Below the pieces are notes generated by a model. The model was not told the origin of the DNA. It searched no databases and was given only the letters and a program-made list of their open reading frames with translations. A DNA stretch of 64,000 nt from Boesenbergia rotunda (lineage: Eukaryota; Streptophyta; Magnoliopsida; Zingiberales; Zingiberaceae), in the NCBI GenBank assembly GCA_024364735.1, contig JAGFNQ010002304.1, positions 168,376 through 232,375 of the forward strand, in the 5' to 3' direction. The position numbers and the translations under genes are program-made. Within the stretch, counting starts at the first letter, position 1. Every line of letters starts with the position of its first letter. This document shows positions 46,699 to 56,937 of this stretch, one piece after another.

Positions 46699-48959
46699 TG
46701 TTAGTGATATGAGAGAAGTGTCCTAAGGCAATCGCCTTATGATTGTAAACATTTATTTTAATAAATGATAATTCACTATTTGAGTATACATGATTGTGTA
46801 TTTGATTGGGATCTTAAACTCATCTACTGAATGTCCGCAATACAATTCACAGCATAAGAGAATTTGTGATGGGATCACAACTAGTGATTATCTCTAAATG
46901 TGCAATTGTGAAGTATTGAAAATATCCCTAGTCGATGAATTGATAAATACGGACACTATCAATTCTGTTGAGACTAGCATGGGTTATTCTCTAATCAGCT
47001 GATTCTCACTGGCTGGTGACATTGGGATGTCCGGAGATAAACATGGATGCTAGTTAAGGGAACTAGTTCATTGGAGTGACTAGCTGTAAAACTTCATATG
47101 GTAATCTATAAAGATATGTCAATGAAGTTCTTACTGCAGCTTAAGTGCGATGTTCCTTTGACTTGCGGTGTTCAAGTCATCTTGGTCATGGAGACTTATA
47201 CTTTAACATCTTAAGCAAGCATCTCCTAGGAGGTGTGGACCCAGGATGATTGGGTATAAGCCAAAGTGCCCGAAGATGTTTGAGCAGCCTACAAAGGATT
47301 CACCACTCCTTGCGAGGAGATGTATACCCAGGCCTATCGTCGGATTGTTACTCAAAGCCTCTGGCCAGAGCATATCATGTTTAGAGTGCGAGTCTCTTAA
47401 ATACATGAGAGTAATTAGAAATCCAAAGGACGAGAAAGACACTACTTGGGCTAGGTGTGACGTAGTCAGCCTAGTGGGGACTGACACAAACAGACCATGT
47501 CCTGAACCAAGTGGGTATAAGATGGTGAAGGGAATGGGGCACGATTCATTAGAGCTGCTGAAGGGTTTCAGAATTACTTCTGAGGTCAAACCGTTGATCT
47601 TTCGATTAATTGGGGGTCATGATGTACTACTAGGTGCCACTCATGACCGTTCTATAATTGGTTAATTATAGACGGCCAACATAAATCGAAAGCCTATTTA
47701 GTCACACGCACTACGAGTAATCCGAGGGATTTAAAACGAGTTGAAAATTGGATTTTCCGATCAAGAGAAATAAGTCGAATCTGAGTTAATCAGAGGCGCA
47801 ATGGAAGCTTAAAATGGCTAAGTCTTTTGAAGGCTTATTAGGCGAATTAAATGAGTTTAATTCGCGAATGGTTCGGCTCGGTTTGGCCGGCCAAAGAGGG
47901 TGCCAAACCCCTTTGGTTTGGCCGGCCACCATCATGGGGAGAAACCAATTTATTTGGTTTAATTAATAAAATAAATCTAGCGCGATTTGTTTTATAAATT
48001 ATGGATAAATAAATTTGTATAAAGAAATTTATATAAATAAATTTATGGAAATTTATTCTTTTTATGGAAATTAAAATGATCCATGGAATGGTTTATTTTA
48101 ATTTTATAAAATCAATTATGAATTGATTTTTCATAATAAAGAAGAATTATAAATTTCTTATAAAATTTTATTCCATAATTAAAGGAGAAAAGGTATTTGT
48201 TTTATTATAAAGTTAGTTATAATAAAACTTGGCTTAAACGGAATAATTAATAAGAGAATTTATAGGATAAATTTCTTATGAAAAATTCCGTTAAAGAGGA
48301 GACTTGGCAAGGGAGAAGCAACTATATAAGGAACCAAAGGCAAGCCTTGAATTCCCAATCAATTAATCAAGAGATTAGTTGCTCCCTCTCTCTCTCTCTC
48401 TACACGCCTCTCTCTCTCTCTAGGGCCGGCGCCCCTCTCTCTCTAGGGCCGGCTCTCTCTCCTCCCCTAGCGCCGACGCAACTCCCAAGGTGGGCGTGAG
48501 CTTCATCCACCAAGACGACCTCGAAGAAGAAGAAGCGGATCGCATCTCCTTCTTTCCCGGAATTTGGATTCCGATTCTTGGTGGTTAGTTTCCTATCTTC
48601 TCTCTTGATCTTCTAGTTGTGCCTATAGAGAATCTAGTAGTTTTCATCGGCACAAAACTCGTGACTTTGCGAAGTCATCCCGAAGAGAACTCGGCGTGGA
48701 CGCGAATAGAGGCGGAGCTTCCAAGGGACGCTACGATTGGATCTCGTCCCTTACTTCAAGTTACGCGAGGTACTAAGTAAATTAGTTTACCTTTCTGCAA
48801 AGTTTTAATTTATGATCATGTCCACACATCATAAGGTTGCATGCTAGATACGAGGTTAAAATAATTTAGGAAATTATTTTATGCTAATTCTTCCGCTGCA
48901 CGTAAAAATTTAAAATTTTACGAACCCGTATCCTTGTCAACATGCACCCGGTCCCAACG
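46699..48959 (+). repeat. 3' LTR of D
   Basis: Nearly identical copy of 38842-41097, preceded by AAGTGGGAGTT. Ends CCCAACG, then target duplication TAGCG and the resumed B LTR. Confidence 0.92.
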
Positions 48960-50131
48960 TAGCGAAGGAATGCCAGGGTACAAAGCCCTAGTGAAGGACT
49001 GCTAGGCACCAGGCGAAGGATATCTTGGGACTGAAGCCCTAGCGAAGGACTGCTAGGCATCGGGCGAAGGACAGCTCGGTATCCAAGACCTGGCAAAGGA
49101 CCGCTAAGCAAAAGTCTAACCAAAGGAGCGGTTGGCATCAGGTACATTCTCCCGAGAGGAGTAGGTGAGGACGCGTTCCCCGTCGAGTGGGAACAGTAGG
49201 CGTTGGTTCGACCTAGGGCTCCATTTAGGAGGCCCAAAGTCAGAACCAAGATAGCTAAGGCTGTATAAACTAATATTTTATTGTTTTATGGTGTTTTGGA
49301 CTAACCCTGGATGCAGGACCAAAGGAACGAGTGTCTGCAGCTCAGAGAGCCTCAAAGGAATGAGGCAACAGCTGACCAGGGCGCCCGGAGTGTCCCGGGC
49401 GCCCCCAAGGTGAACACAAAACACATAAAACAAGAACATGCTTCGACAGCTCATCTCCCGGGCGCCCCCGCTGCTCCCGGGCGCCCCCAGCGTTCTGAGC
49501 GCCCCCAATAGCAAGCCATCGAAGCACAAGCCAACAAAGCCAAGGGATAAGGTTTGACCCGGTCAACCCGGGCGCCCCGAGCGCTCTGGGCGCCCCGGTC
49601 AAATTTGATCCCGAATGTAAAGGGATCAGAAGCTGACCGAGCAACTACTGGATCGATTGACACGTGGGGGGGGGGCGCCCCTGACGTTCCGGGCGCCCCC
49701 AGGGCTATATAAAGGGCCCTCAACCCCAGGCTTCAGAGCATCAAATCATTCAACGCTTCTACGCTCTTCTGCTCTCGCGCCTCGCTCCGGAAACCTCCCA
49801 ACTTGAGCCGACGACGTCCCGCTGCTCCGGAAAAAGACAACCTACATCGGACGTCGATAAAAGAAGAGCTTCTTGTTTTAAAAGTTTAACTTGCTACATT
49901 TGTAATTCAATATTGTAAACTGCTTTTGCGCCTCATATAGAATTGCCCAAAGTAAACGATCAACGATCGTGGGCCTTGGAGTAGGAGTCGACCTAGGCTC
50001 CGAACCAAGTAAAAAATAATTGTGTTTGCGTTGTATGTTTTAATCTTCTGCTGTGCAAATTCTCTATCTTAAATCCGAACATTTTCCGATATTCACCCCC
50101 CCTCTATCGGTTCTCTCGATCTAACACGAAG

Positions 50132-50191
50132 TTCCCGAACAATTTTTACGATCGATATTCACCCCCCTCTATCGACGGCACCGGTCCAACA
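50132..50191 (+). repeat. 5' LTR of A, last 60 bp
   Basis: Follows the second CGAAG copy. Carries ATTCACCCCCCTCTATCG and ends GGTCCAACA. The primer-binding site TGGTATCAGAGC is at 50194-50205. Confidence 0.88.
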
Positions 50192-50325
50192 AGTGGTATC
50201 AGAGCCAGATCGCTCTTCACCGGACTAACCGTCGATGGAGCAAAGATGCCAGGAGTTGAAGGGGAGCCCAGGGGTGAATCTGGTATATTTTATTTTAAAT
50301 ATCAATTTTTAAATTTCATATTACA

Positions 50326-50493
50326 TGCTTTAAGTGCAGGGAGAGAGGACACTATAAAAATCAGTGTCCTACTCATAAGACTAGAACTTCACCACCAGAA
50401 GCAAAGAAGGCACCAACGCCCGGAGTATAGAGGGATAAAAGTCAAATACAATGCTTCAAATATGAAAAGTACGGACACTACAAGAATAAGTGT
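50326..50493 (+). pseudogene. A gag remnant with two zinc knuckles
   Basis: Knuckle 1 at 50326-50367: CFKCRERGHYKNQC, intact. Knuckle 2 at 50452-50493: CFKYEKYGHYKNKC, second Cys replaced by Tyr. They begin only about 130 nt after the primer-binding site, so the particle-forming part of gag is absent. E' has the same arrangement (56901-56937). The frame between knuckles is broken. Confidence 0.7.
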
Positions 50494-50608
50494 CCGACAA
50501 AGGTACGCAAAATTTACGTTCCGAAAAATTTTCAAATTCCTGCACTGTCATATGTAGTTTAGATAATTTTTCTAAAAAATTGAATTTACTGCATAGTCAA
50601 ATTAACGT

Positions 50609-51016
50609 TTGAATGCTCAATTAGAAAATGTAGATATTGCTAAAATATCAGAAATTAATTATTTAATCCTTAATGTCAATTCAATAATTTCTAAGATAAA
50701 TTTTGATAATTTTAATTCTAATAAATTTAAAGATAATCCTAAAATTAACACTGAAATTATTGAGGATAATTTTGAAATTCTTAATGATAATCCTGAAATT
50801 AACTATGAAATTATTGAGGATAATTTTGAAATTCTTAAGGATAATCCTGAAATCAACTCTGAAATTATTGAGGATAATTCTAAAATTAATTCTAAAGATA
50901 TTTCTGAGGATAGTGGAGTTGAAATCTTCTTAGATGATAATTTAATTATCAAATTTTTAGATAATATTGAAGATTATTGTAAAACATTAACTAATGACCC
51001 AAATTACTCTACCTAG
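50609..51016 (+). pseudogene. A: Asn/Ile/Glu-rich repeat ORF, probable gag tail
   Basis: 135 codons. Contains a tandem unit of about 18 residues (54 bp), DNFEILNDNPEINYEIIE, nearly three copies at 50755-50890. Position after the zinc knuckles suggests a degenerate gag coiled-coil region. Similarly coding-looking sequence continues to about 51250 with stops. The function is unknown. Confidence 0.45.
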
Positions 51017-51289
51017 TATGAGGATATTGAAGGATGTGATTTTAATGATAAGGATGAGGAGGAAATTGAATTTTCTGAGATCAAGGCTAAGTTAATAAAA
51101 TTTACAAAAAGTCAAACAAATCAAAGTTGTTAGAGAAACTCGAAAAATTAAATAAAGAAGAAATAGTAAAGGAATCAGATATTTTTGAAATAATGAAAAT
51201 GATAAAATTAAATCCACAACTTTTAACCAACCCAGAAATTTTGAAACTTAAATCAAGTTAAATCTTAAAAACTCTAATTTTAACTTTTA

Positions 51290-51850
51290 ATCTTAATTTA
51301 ATCCTTTATCCAACCTTAATTAAATCTTAATTGTTACCTTAAGTTGTACCTTAATTATCTCAACCGTAATTAAATCCCTAATTAATTTAACTTTAATTAA
51401 TCACTAATTAATTTAACTTTAATTAATCCCTAATTAATTTAACTTTAATTAATCCCTAATCAATTTAACTTTAATTAATCCGTAATCAATTTAACTTTAA
51501 TTAATTCATAAATAATTTAACTTTAATTAATCCATAATCAATTTAACTTTAATTAATCCGTAATCAATTTAACTTTAATTATATCCGTAATCAATTTCAC
51601 TTTAATTAATTCATTTAACTTTAATTAATCCGTAATCAATTTAACTTTAATTAATTCATTTAACTTTAATAATCCGTAATGAATTTAACTTTAGTTAATT
51701 CGTAATTAATTTAACTTTAATTAATCCGTAATCAATTCAACTTCAATTAATTTCTAATTAAGTTAAACTCAATTAATTATTAATTAATTTAACTCCAATT
51801 AATTCTTAATTATCTTAAATCCAATTAATTCTTAAATAACTTAAACTCAA
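51290..51850 (+). repeat. AT-rich minisatellite in A
   Basis: About 20 units of roughly 27 bp, TTAATCCGTAATCAATTTAACTT with variants. Confidence 0.85.
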
Positions 51851-52079
51851 ATTAAATAAAATCTTACCCCAACTGAAACCCCCAACTAAATAACAACAAA
51901 TATGTTAAAGTGGGTTGACATATTCGCGGGTTTACACGACATGTAACAAATTGGGAATTTGATACATTTTTAGAAACATAATTAAATGCCTTGACTTATT
52001 TGAATCATGCATTAATGCCATGTACATGCATCTGCTATTTCTTAAAAATTTATATCATGTCATTCATGTTTAATTTTAT

Positions 52080-52568
52080 GCATGATTTAGAACGGTTATA
52101 GGAAAAAGACTAGTTGAAACTTGAACAACCTAGTATTAGGTGGAGGTGAGATGATAGTACATTAGGAAAGCCCTTCTAATAAGGTCAAGTAAGGTAAGAC
52201 GTACCCTACTTGGTCTGTTTATTCTGGTGGAACTAGCCGAAGCTACAATCCAAAACCCAAACTAGTTAGACCAAAATTTTTCAAGAAGTAAATTTGAAAA
52301 TGAATTTTCGATAAAAGGCTTTGTCAAGGAAAAGGTTGTTGCTCCAATAAGGCTACGGCCAAAGAAGGCCTCTGTACCTCGCCAAGACCTGGAAGCCAAT
52401 TACCGAAAATCAAATTCACTTTACTATTTAATAAATTTGAATCTAACACAAGTTTCGATTAAATCTTAGATTTTACAATAAAGTAAGAAAAATAATTCAA
52501 GCATCTCACAATACACCTATAAGGCAACCTTGCTTGTTTGTACTGAGACAACTAGAATGGGAGAGATG
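52080..52568 (+). other. Conserved non-coding block, A copy, with junction hairpin
   Basis: Shares GGTGGAGGTGAGATGATAGTA, CTAGCCGAAGCTAC, GGCTTTGTCAAGGAAA, GGCTACGGCCAAAGAAGGCC and CGCCAAGACCTGGAAGCC with B and F. The hairpin is 52502-52568 (CATCTCAC and GAGAGATG, one mismatch). It is retained although the flanking pol is gone. Confidence 0.7.
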
Positions 52569-54611
52569 TTAAGAACTAATAAATTGAAAAATCCTTTTTA
52601 AAAATTATTTTCCAAAACTCTTAGAATATTTTTCTAAAAATATATTTTCAAAATAGTGATTTAATATAATAATATTTTTATGGATTTCATGCGTGTCTAA
52701 TTGATTATATATGATAGATTTTTAAAATTATATCTTTTTGAAAAATTGTTTGACTCACACAATTAGACACAAGCCTCATAGGTCAACACTAAAGTTCCTT
52801 AAGGCACTTAGATAGAGTCAAACGGTGTTGAATATAGGGGGAGTGTCTTATTCTTTTAAAAAGTTTTTTTTGGTTTCTTTTTAAAACTGTGCTTTACAAA
52901 TCATTATCACTTATTCTTTTTGAAAACTACTCCTTACAAATCACTATCATTTCAAAATGTTTCTCGAAAATTGTGCTTTATAAAAATTACTTATGATTTT
53001 CGAAAACTGTGCATGACAAATTACCTTCATTTCAAAATATGTTTTTCAAATACTCATTTTTTCAAAATGCCAATACTTCAAAATGCATTCTAAAAATTAT
53101 GCTTATTTCCCTTTTGATCTTGATAAACCCTAAAGACACAGAGGAAAGTCTACCTCATGATCTACAAGAACTCCTATGATGTGTCAAATTTAGGGGGAGT
53201 CTAAGTCAAAAGAAAATTCTTTGACAAGTATTTTTCAAAAAAAAAACTGGCAATTATTTTTGAAATTATTAGATAGTTCTTTTGGTCTAAAACCAAACCC
53301 TAAAGACTCAGAGGATGAGTACTTGTGGTCAACAAGCTTCCTAGGACTGGGTCAAGCTTAGGGGGAGGTCAAACTGAAAGAATTATTGAACATTTCATAA
53401 TAATATGTTTTCATGCACTGCATTTTTTAAATCCTTTTGAAAACATAAGGATTTTTTTTTAAACTTTCATATGTTATTTTATGAAAATGTGATACTATCA
53501 CTTTCAAAAAAAATTTTATAAAATTTCTTTGGAAAATAATATTTACTTGAGTTTGGAGAATTTCCAGGACACATAGGAAATATCCTTGTAGTTAACAAGG
53601 TTTCCTAGGATTGTGTCAGACTGGAAAGGAAACCAAGTCAAGTAAAATATTATATTTTTAAATATCCTTCAAAAAATGCATGATATTTTTCAAAAAAATA
53701 CTTATATTTTTTCAAAAGATGCATAATATCTTTCAAAAATACTTATATTTTCCAAAAATGCATAATATCTTTCAAAAGTACTTGCATTTTTTAAAATGAT
53801 CAAAATATTTTCAAAATATCATAATATTTTTTAGAATACTAATAGTTTCAAAAGAACTTATATTTTTTTTAAAAAAACTTATATTTTTCAAAAGAACTTA
53901 TACTTTTTTTTTAAAAAAAAAGGGAACTTATATTTTTCTAAAGTACTTATGTTTTTCAAATTCATAATATTTTTCAAAGTACTTGTATTTTTTCAAAAAG
54001 ATCAATATATTTTTCAAATATATCGTTCAAAAGCACTTACATTTTTTCAAAAAGTTCAAAATATTTTTCAAAAGTTTTTTTAGGTACAAACTTTTCAAAG
54101 GAAAAATATCATTCAAAGTACAAGTTTTTGCACAATATGTTTCAAAGCATTCTTTTAAAGTGCAGAAAAAAAACTCTAAGTGAAATTTTTTCGAAAAATG
54201 CATATTTTTCTAAGTAAAAATCTTTCATGCATGCAATTCTTTTTGAGAATCTTTCTCAATTGAAAATTTTTCTATGACAAAATTTTTCTAAGTCTTCTGA
54301 AAGTACAAAATTCTTTTTGCAGTACGTTTCAAAGTGTAGTCTTTTGGTGCAATTGTTTTTTTAGCTCTTTGTTGTGCTTTCAATGATTTATACTAAGTCC
54401 TTTCAAAAGAAAATCTTTTTTCATTGTTGGTGTAAATGTTTTTTGATTTTTGATGTATGACAAAGGGGGAGAGTGTGCTTAAGATAGAAATTTTTTTATT
54501 CTCAAAGGATCAAAATTTATTTTCAAAACTTAGATTTTTTACAAGGATTATAATTTAGCCCTTTCAACCAATCTAACTTAAGATATTGTCAAACATCAAA
54601 AAGGGAGAGAT
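52569..54611 (+). other. A 3' non-coding region, T-rich, with polypurine tract
   Basis: Repeated words TTTTCAAAA, ATATTTTTCAAA and GGGGGAG with ACCCTAAAGAC...CAGAGG blocks at 53130, 53300 and 53560. Polypurine tract AAAAAGGGAGAGAT at 54598-54611. ORFs here are compositional. Confidence 0.7.
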
Positions 54612-56004
54612 TGTTGGTGTAAGATGCATCAGTGATGTCCTCAATGTTTGACAATATGCTTAAGTCGGTGATACATTGAACAAGGGAAGGTGAGTGAAGA
54701 AAAGAGTACAAAATGAACCAAAGTCCTAGTTAACCTCGGCACTAAGTGTTGGTTCTATGAATTAGGCACGAAGTCCTGGCCGCGGGCTGGGCAACTAAGT
54801 CCTGACGTAAGGTTGGGCACGAAGACCTGGTGAGTGAAGCTGGGCACGAAGACCTGGTGAGTGTACGAAGTCCTGGTGAGTGAAGCTAGGTAAAAGTCCT
54901 GATGAGTGAAGTTAGTCACGAAGTCCTGGCCGAGGGCTGGGCACCGAAGTCCTGGACCTAGGGTTTGGGCACGAAGTCTTGGTCTGAGGGATTGAGCAAC
55001 TTAGTTGAGAGATGACTAAGGATAAGAGATGGGTCGAGGGTCGGACGTCTTGAGATCCGAGAGTCTCGAAAGCTAAGCAAAAGTCCACCCAAATAGACTG
55101 GGTGGCAACCGTCTTCTGAGAGGAGTAGGTTGAAGGCACGATTCCCGGGGGTGGGAACTTAGGCGTTGGTTCGACCTAGGGTTTCATGGAAATCTAAAGT
55201 CAGAACCATTTCATTAAGGATAAGATTGTATATGTGTTTGCCTTGTATTATGTATCTTGTTGGTACCTAAAATGGAAGACAAAGCAGGCAAAGAAACACA
55301 CAATAAGGCTGGAAAGTGGGCTGCTAGGCGCCCCCATCAACTAGGGTGCCTCAATGGATCAAGGTGCCTCATTCATTCAGACACCTCCTTCAACACAGGC
55401 GCCCTGGTTCAAAGCCTTATCGACTGCTGCGAGTACGGCGCGGAGATGAGGTTTGACCAAGCCAATTGAGGTGCCTCATTGATCACAGGCGCCCCAATGA
55501 ACCCTATAAAAGGGGCTTCGACCCCTCAGCTCAAGCAACACATTCCAAGATCATTCTGAGCTTTCTAACTGATGACAAAGTGCTAACGATGAGGCTCTGG
55601 GACCAAGGAAGCTCTGGGAGGAAGTGCGCGGCACTTCGAAGTTCTAGATCGGTTGAGTCTTCGACTCTTTTGGTTTGAATTTAAATTCTGCAATTATCTT
55701 TATCTATATTTTTTATTGTAATTCTTGCACTGTAAGACAGGTTTCTCCACCTCCAGAAAGTCTGGAAAGGAGACTGTTAGTGGACGGGTGTTCCCGTACT
55801 TAGGCCTTGGATGTACTAACCCTGGGGGGTTGGGAACCAAGTAAATCACGTGTGCAATTTGTTGTTTGTTTTGTTCATTCTTTCTATTGTTTTTCCACTA
55901 CAACTAACTCTATATCTAGAACGAACCAAAAAGTTTACGAAGTTCCCAAACAATTTTTACGGTCAATATTCACCCCCCCCTCTATCGGCGGCACTGGTCC
56001 AACA
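54612..56004 (+). repeat. 3' LTR of A (1393 bp)
   Basis: Starts TGTTGGTGTAAGATGCATC, has fewer GTCCTGGTGAGTG units than the 5' copy, TATA box at 55505-55512, ends GGTCCAACA followed by ACAAA. Confidence 0.9.
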
Positions 56005-56009
56005 ACAAA

Positions 56010-56772
56010 TGCAAATGGGTAAACCAGACTTGACTCGGGTTGAACAGGACCCAAACTGATTTAGTAGACCAAACCAGTGGTTCGATAGACTAACTGGGTT
56101 CGGTTCAAATTACTGAATTGTCAGAAATGCTCACTCGAAAGAAATATGGCAAAAAATCTGATTTATCTTTATGATTTTGATGAGGATAAAGTAAGCCAGA
56201 TAATGTGGATAAAGATGAGGCTTCATCCAGATATGACATCATCTAGATAAGAGTTGATCCAGATAAGGATTTGATCTAACTCCTCTATAAATGGAGATGA
56301 AGGCTCTACATTCAAAACAATGAAATTTTTTATTCTACTCTTTGATTCTACACTTAGAAAGCAACGTTGCGAAGCTCTGTGATCGAGGAATCTCTAGGAG
56401 GGGTGCGCTGCGCTCAGGACATCCGATAGGTCTCCATCATTATATGGTTTGCATATTACAAGTTGTATTTATTTCATTATCATTATTGTACTTGTACTCA
56501 AAACTGTAAGACAGTTTCTCCACCTCTGGAAAGATTCCGGAAAGGAGACCACTAGTGGATGGATGCTTCCCATGATTAGGTCTTGGACGTACTGACCCTG
56601 GGGGGTTGGGAACCAAGTAAATCCCGCGTGTTCATTATCGTTTCTTTATTTTATTTCGCCACTACTAACACTCTTAATAGAAAGAACAAACGAACGATGA
56701 ACTCAGGAAAAATAAAAAAAAGAATGACGGTCGATATTGACCCCCCCCTCTATCGATGCTACCGATCTCACA
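56010..56772 (+). mobile_element. E LTR, right part, followed by a primer-binding site
   Basis: Resumes E after A. GATGAGG/CATCCAGAT words, TATA box TATAAATG at 56286-56293, AAGCTCTGTGATCGAGG, TGGAAAGGAGACC, GGGAACCAAGTAAATC, and end ATCTCACA. TGGTATCAAAGC (56775-56786) follows, one base off the tRNA-Met site. As 14557 is preceded by a polypurine tract, this one LTR has 3' context on its left and 5' context on its right. Confidence 0.78.
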
Positions 56773-56937
56773 ATTGGTATCAAAGCAGGTAGCTCTGATC
56801 GGACACACCGCCGAAGGAGCATGAAGTTCAGGAATTGAGGGGGAGTCAAGGGGTGAAAAAAAGGTATATTTTATTATGTCTAATTTTAAATTTCACATAA
56901 TTTATTTCAAGTGCAGGGAGAAAGGGAATACAAAAAT
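56773..56937 (+). mobile_element. E' leader and zinc knuckle remnant
   Basis: Parallels A 50192-50367: leader with GGAGCATGAAG, GGGGGAGTC, then FKCREKG where His should follow (Asn instead). Cut at 56937 by element F. The rest should continue right of the window. Confidence 0.65.

Larger units (their letters stand above)
38842..48959 (+). mobile_element. D: BARE/Angela-like Ty1/copia element
   Basis: LTRs 38842-41097 and 46699-48959, target duplication TAGCG (38837-38841, 48960-48964), tRNA-Met primer-binding site, 1.7 kb untranslated leader, gag-pol, polypurine tract AGTGGGAGTT. Long LTRs, the long leader and the RNase H signature FTLNGSAISWKSSKQD fit the Angela/BARE lineage. By eye the LTRs differ at only some 15-20 positions, so it is the youngest full element here, yet pol has two frameshifts, one stop and an RNase H deletion. 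The last base of the 3' LTR is G (AACG) where the 5' LTR has AACA. Confidence 0.9.
16976..50126 (+). mobile_element. B: SIRE-like copia element with three nested insertions
   Basis: 5' LTR 16976-18330; 3' LTR 38600-38841 plus 48965-50126. Target duplication CGAAG at 16971-16975 and 50127-50131, inside A's 5' LTR. The internal order is primer-binding site, leader (with solo LTR 2), gag, conserved non-coding block, pol (with Athila-like C inside), hairpin, 3' region, polypurine tract. There is no env-like gene, unlike Cop1 and F. The 3' LTR begins TA rather than TG and ends CTAACA rather than CCAACA. Same family as F, judged by LTR start, GGGCGCCC motifs and gag. Confidence 0.9.
38600..50126 (+). 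repeat. 3' LTR of B, split by element D
   Basis: 38600-38841 and 48965-50126. Begins TATTGGTGCAG (5' LTR: TGTTGGTGCAG). Contains the same GGGCGCCC cluster and TATA box (49706-49713) as the 5' LTR. Ends CTAACA. Confidence 0.88.
15583..56004 (+). mobile_element. A: non-autonomous SIRE-like copia element (nested host of B)
   Basis: LTRs are 15583-16975 plus 50132-50191 (5') and 54612-56004 (3'). The target duplication ACAAA is at 15578-15582 and 56005-56009. The primer-binding site is at 50194-50205 and the polypurine tract at 54598-54611. Excluding the nested B, the internal region is about 4.4 kb and holds only two zinc knuckles and a low-complexity ORF from gag, a conserved non-coding block and a long T-rich 3' part. 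There is no protease, integrase, RT or RNase H, so mobility would need proteins in trans. Confidence 0.88.

Noticed and set aside
53983..54183. Phe/Lys-rich ORF
   Set aside because: T-rich repeat region in the 3' part of A; compositional.
18333..56786. TGGTATCAGAGC as fragments of tRNA genes
   Set aside because: Only 12-18 nt match, always next to an LTR end; these are primer-binding sites.
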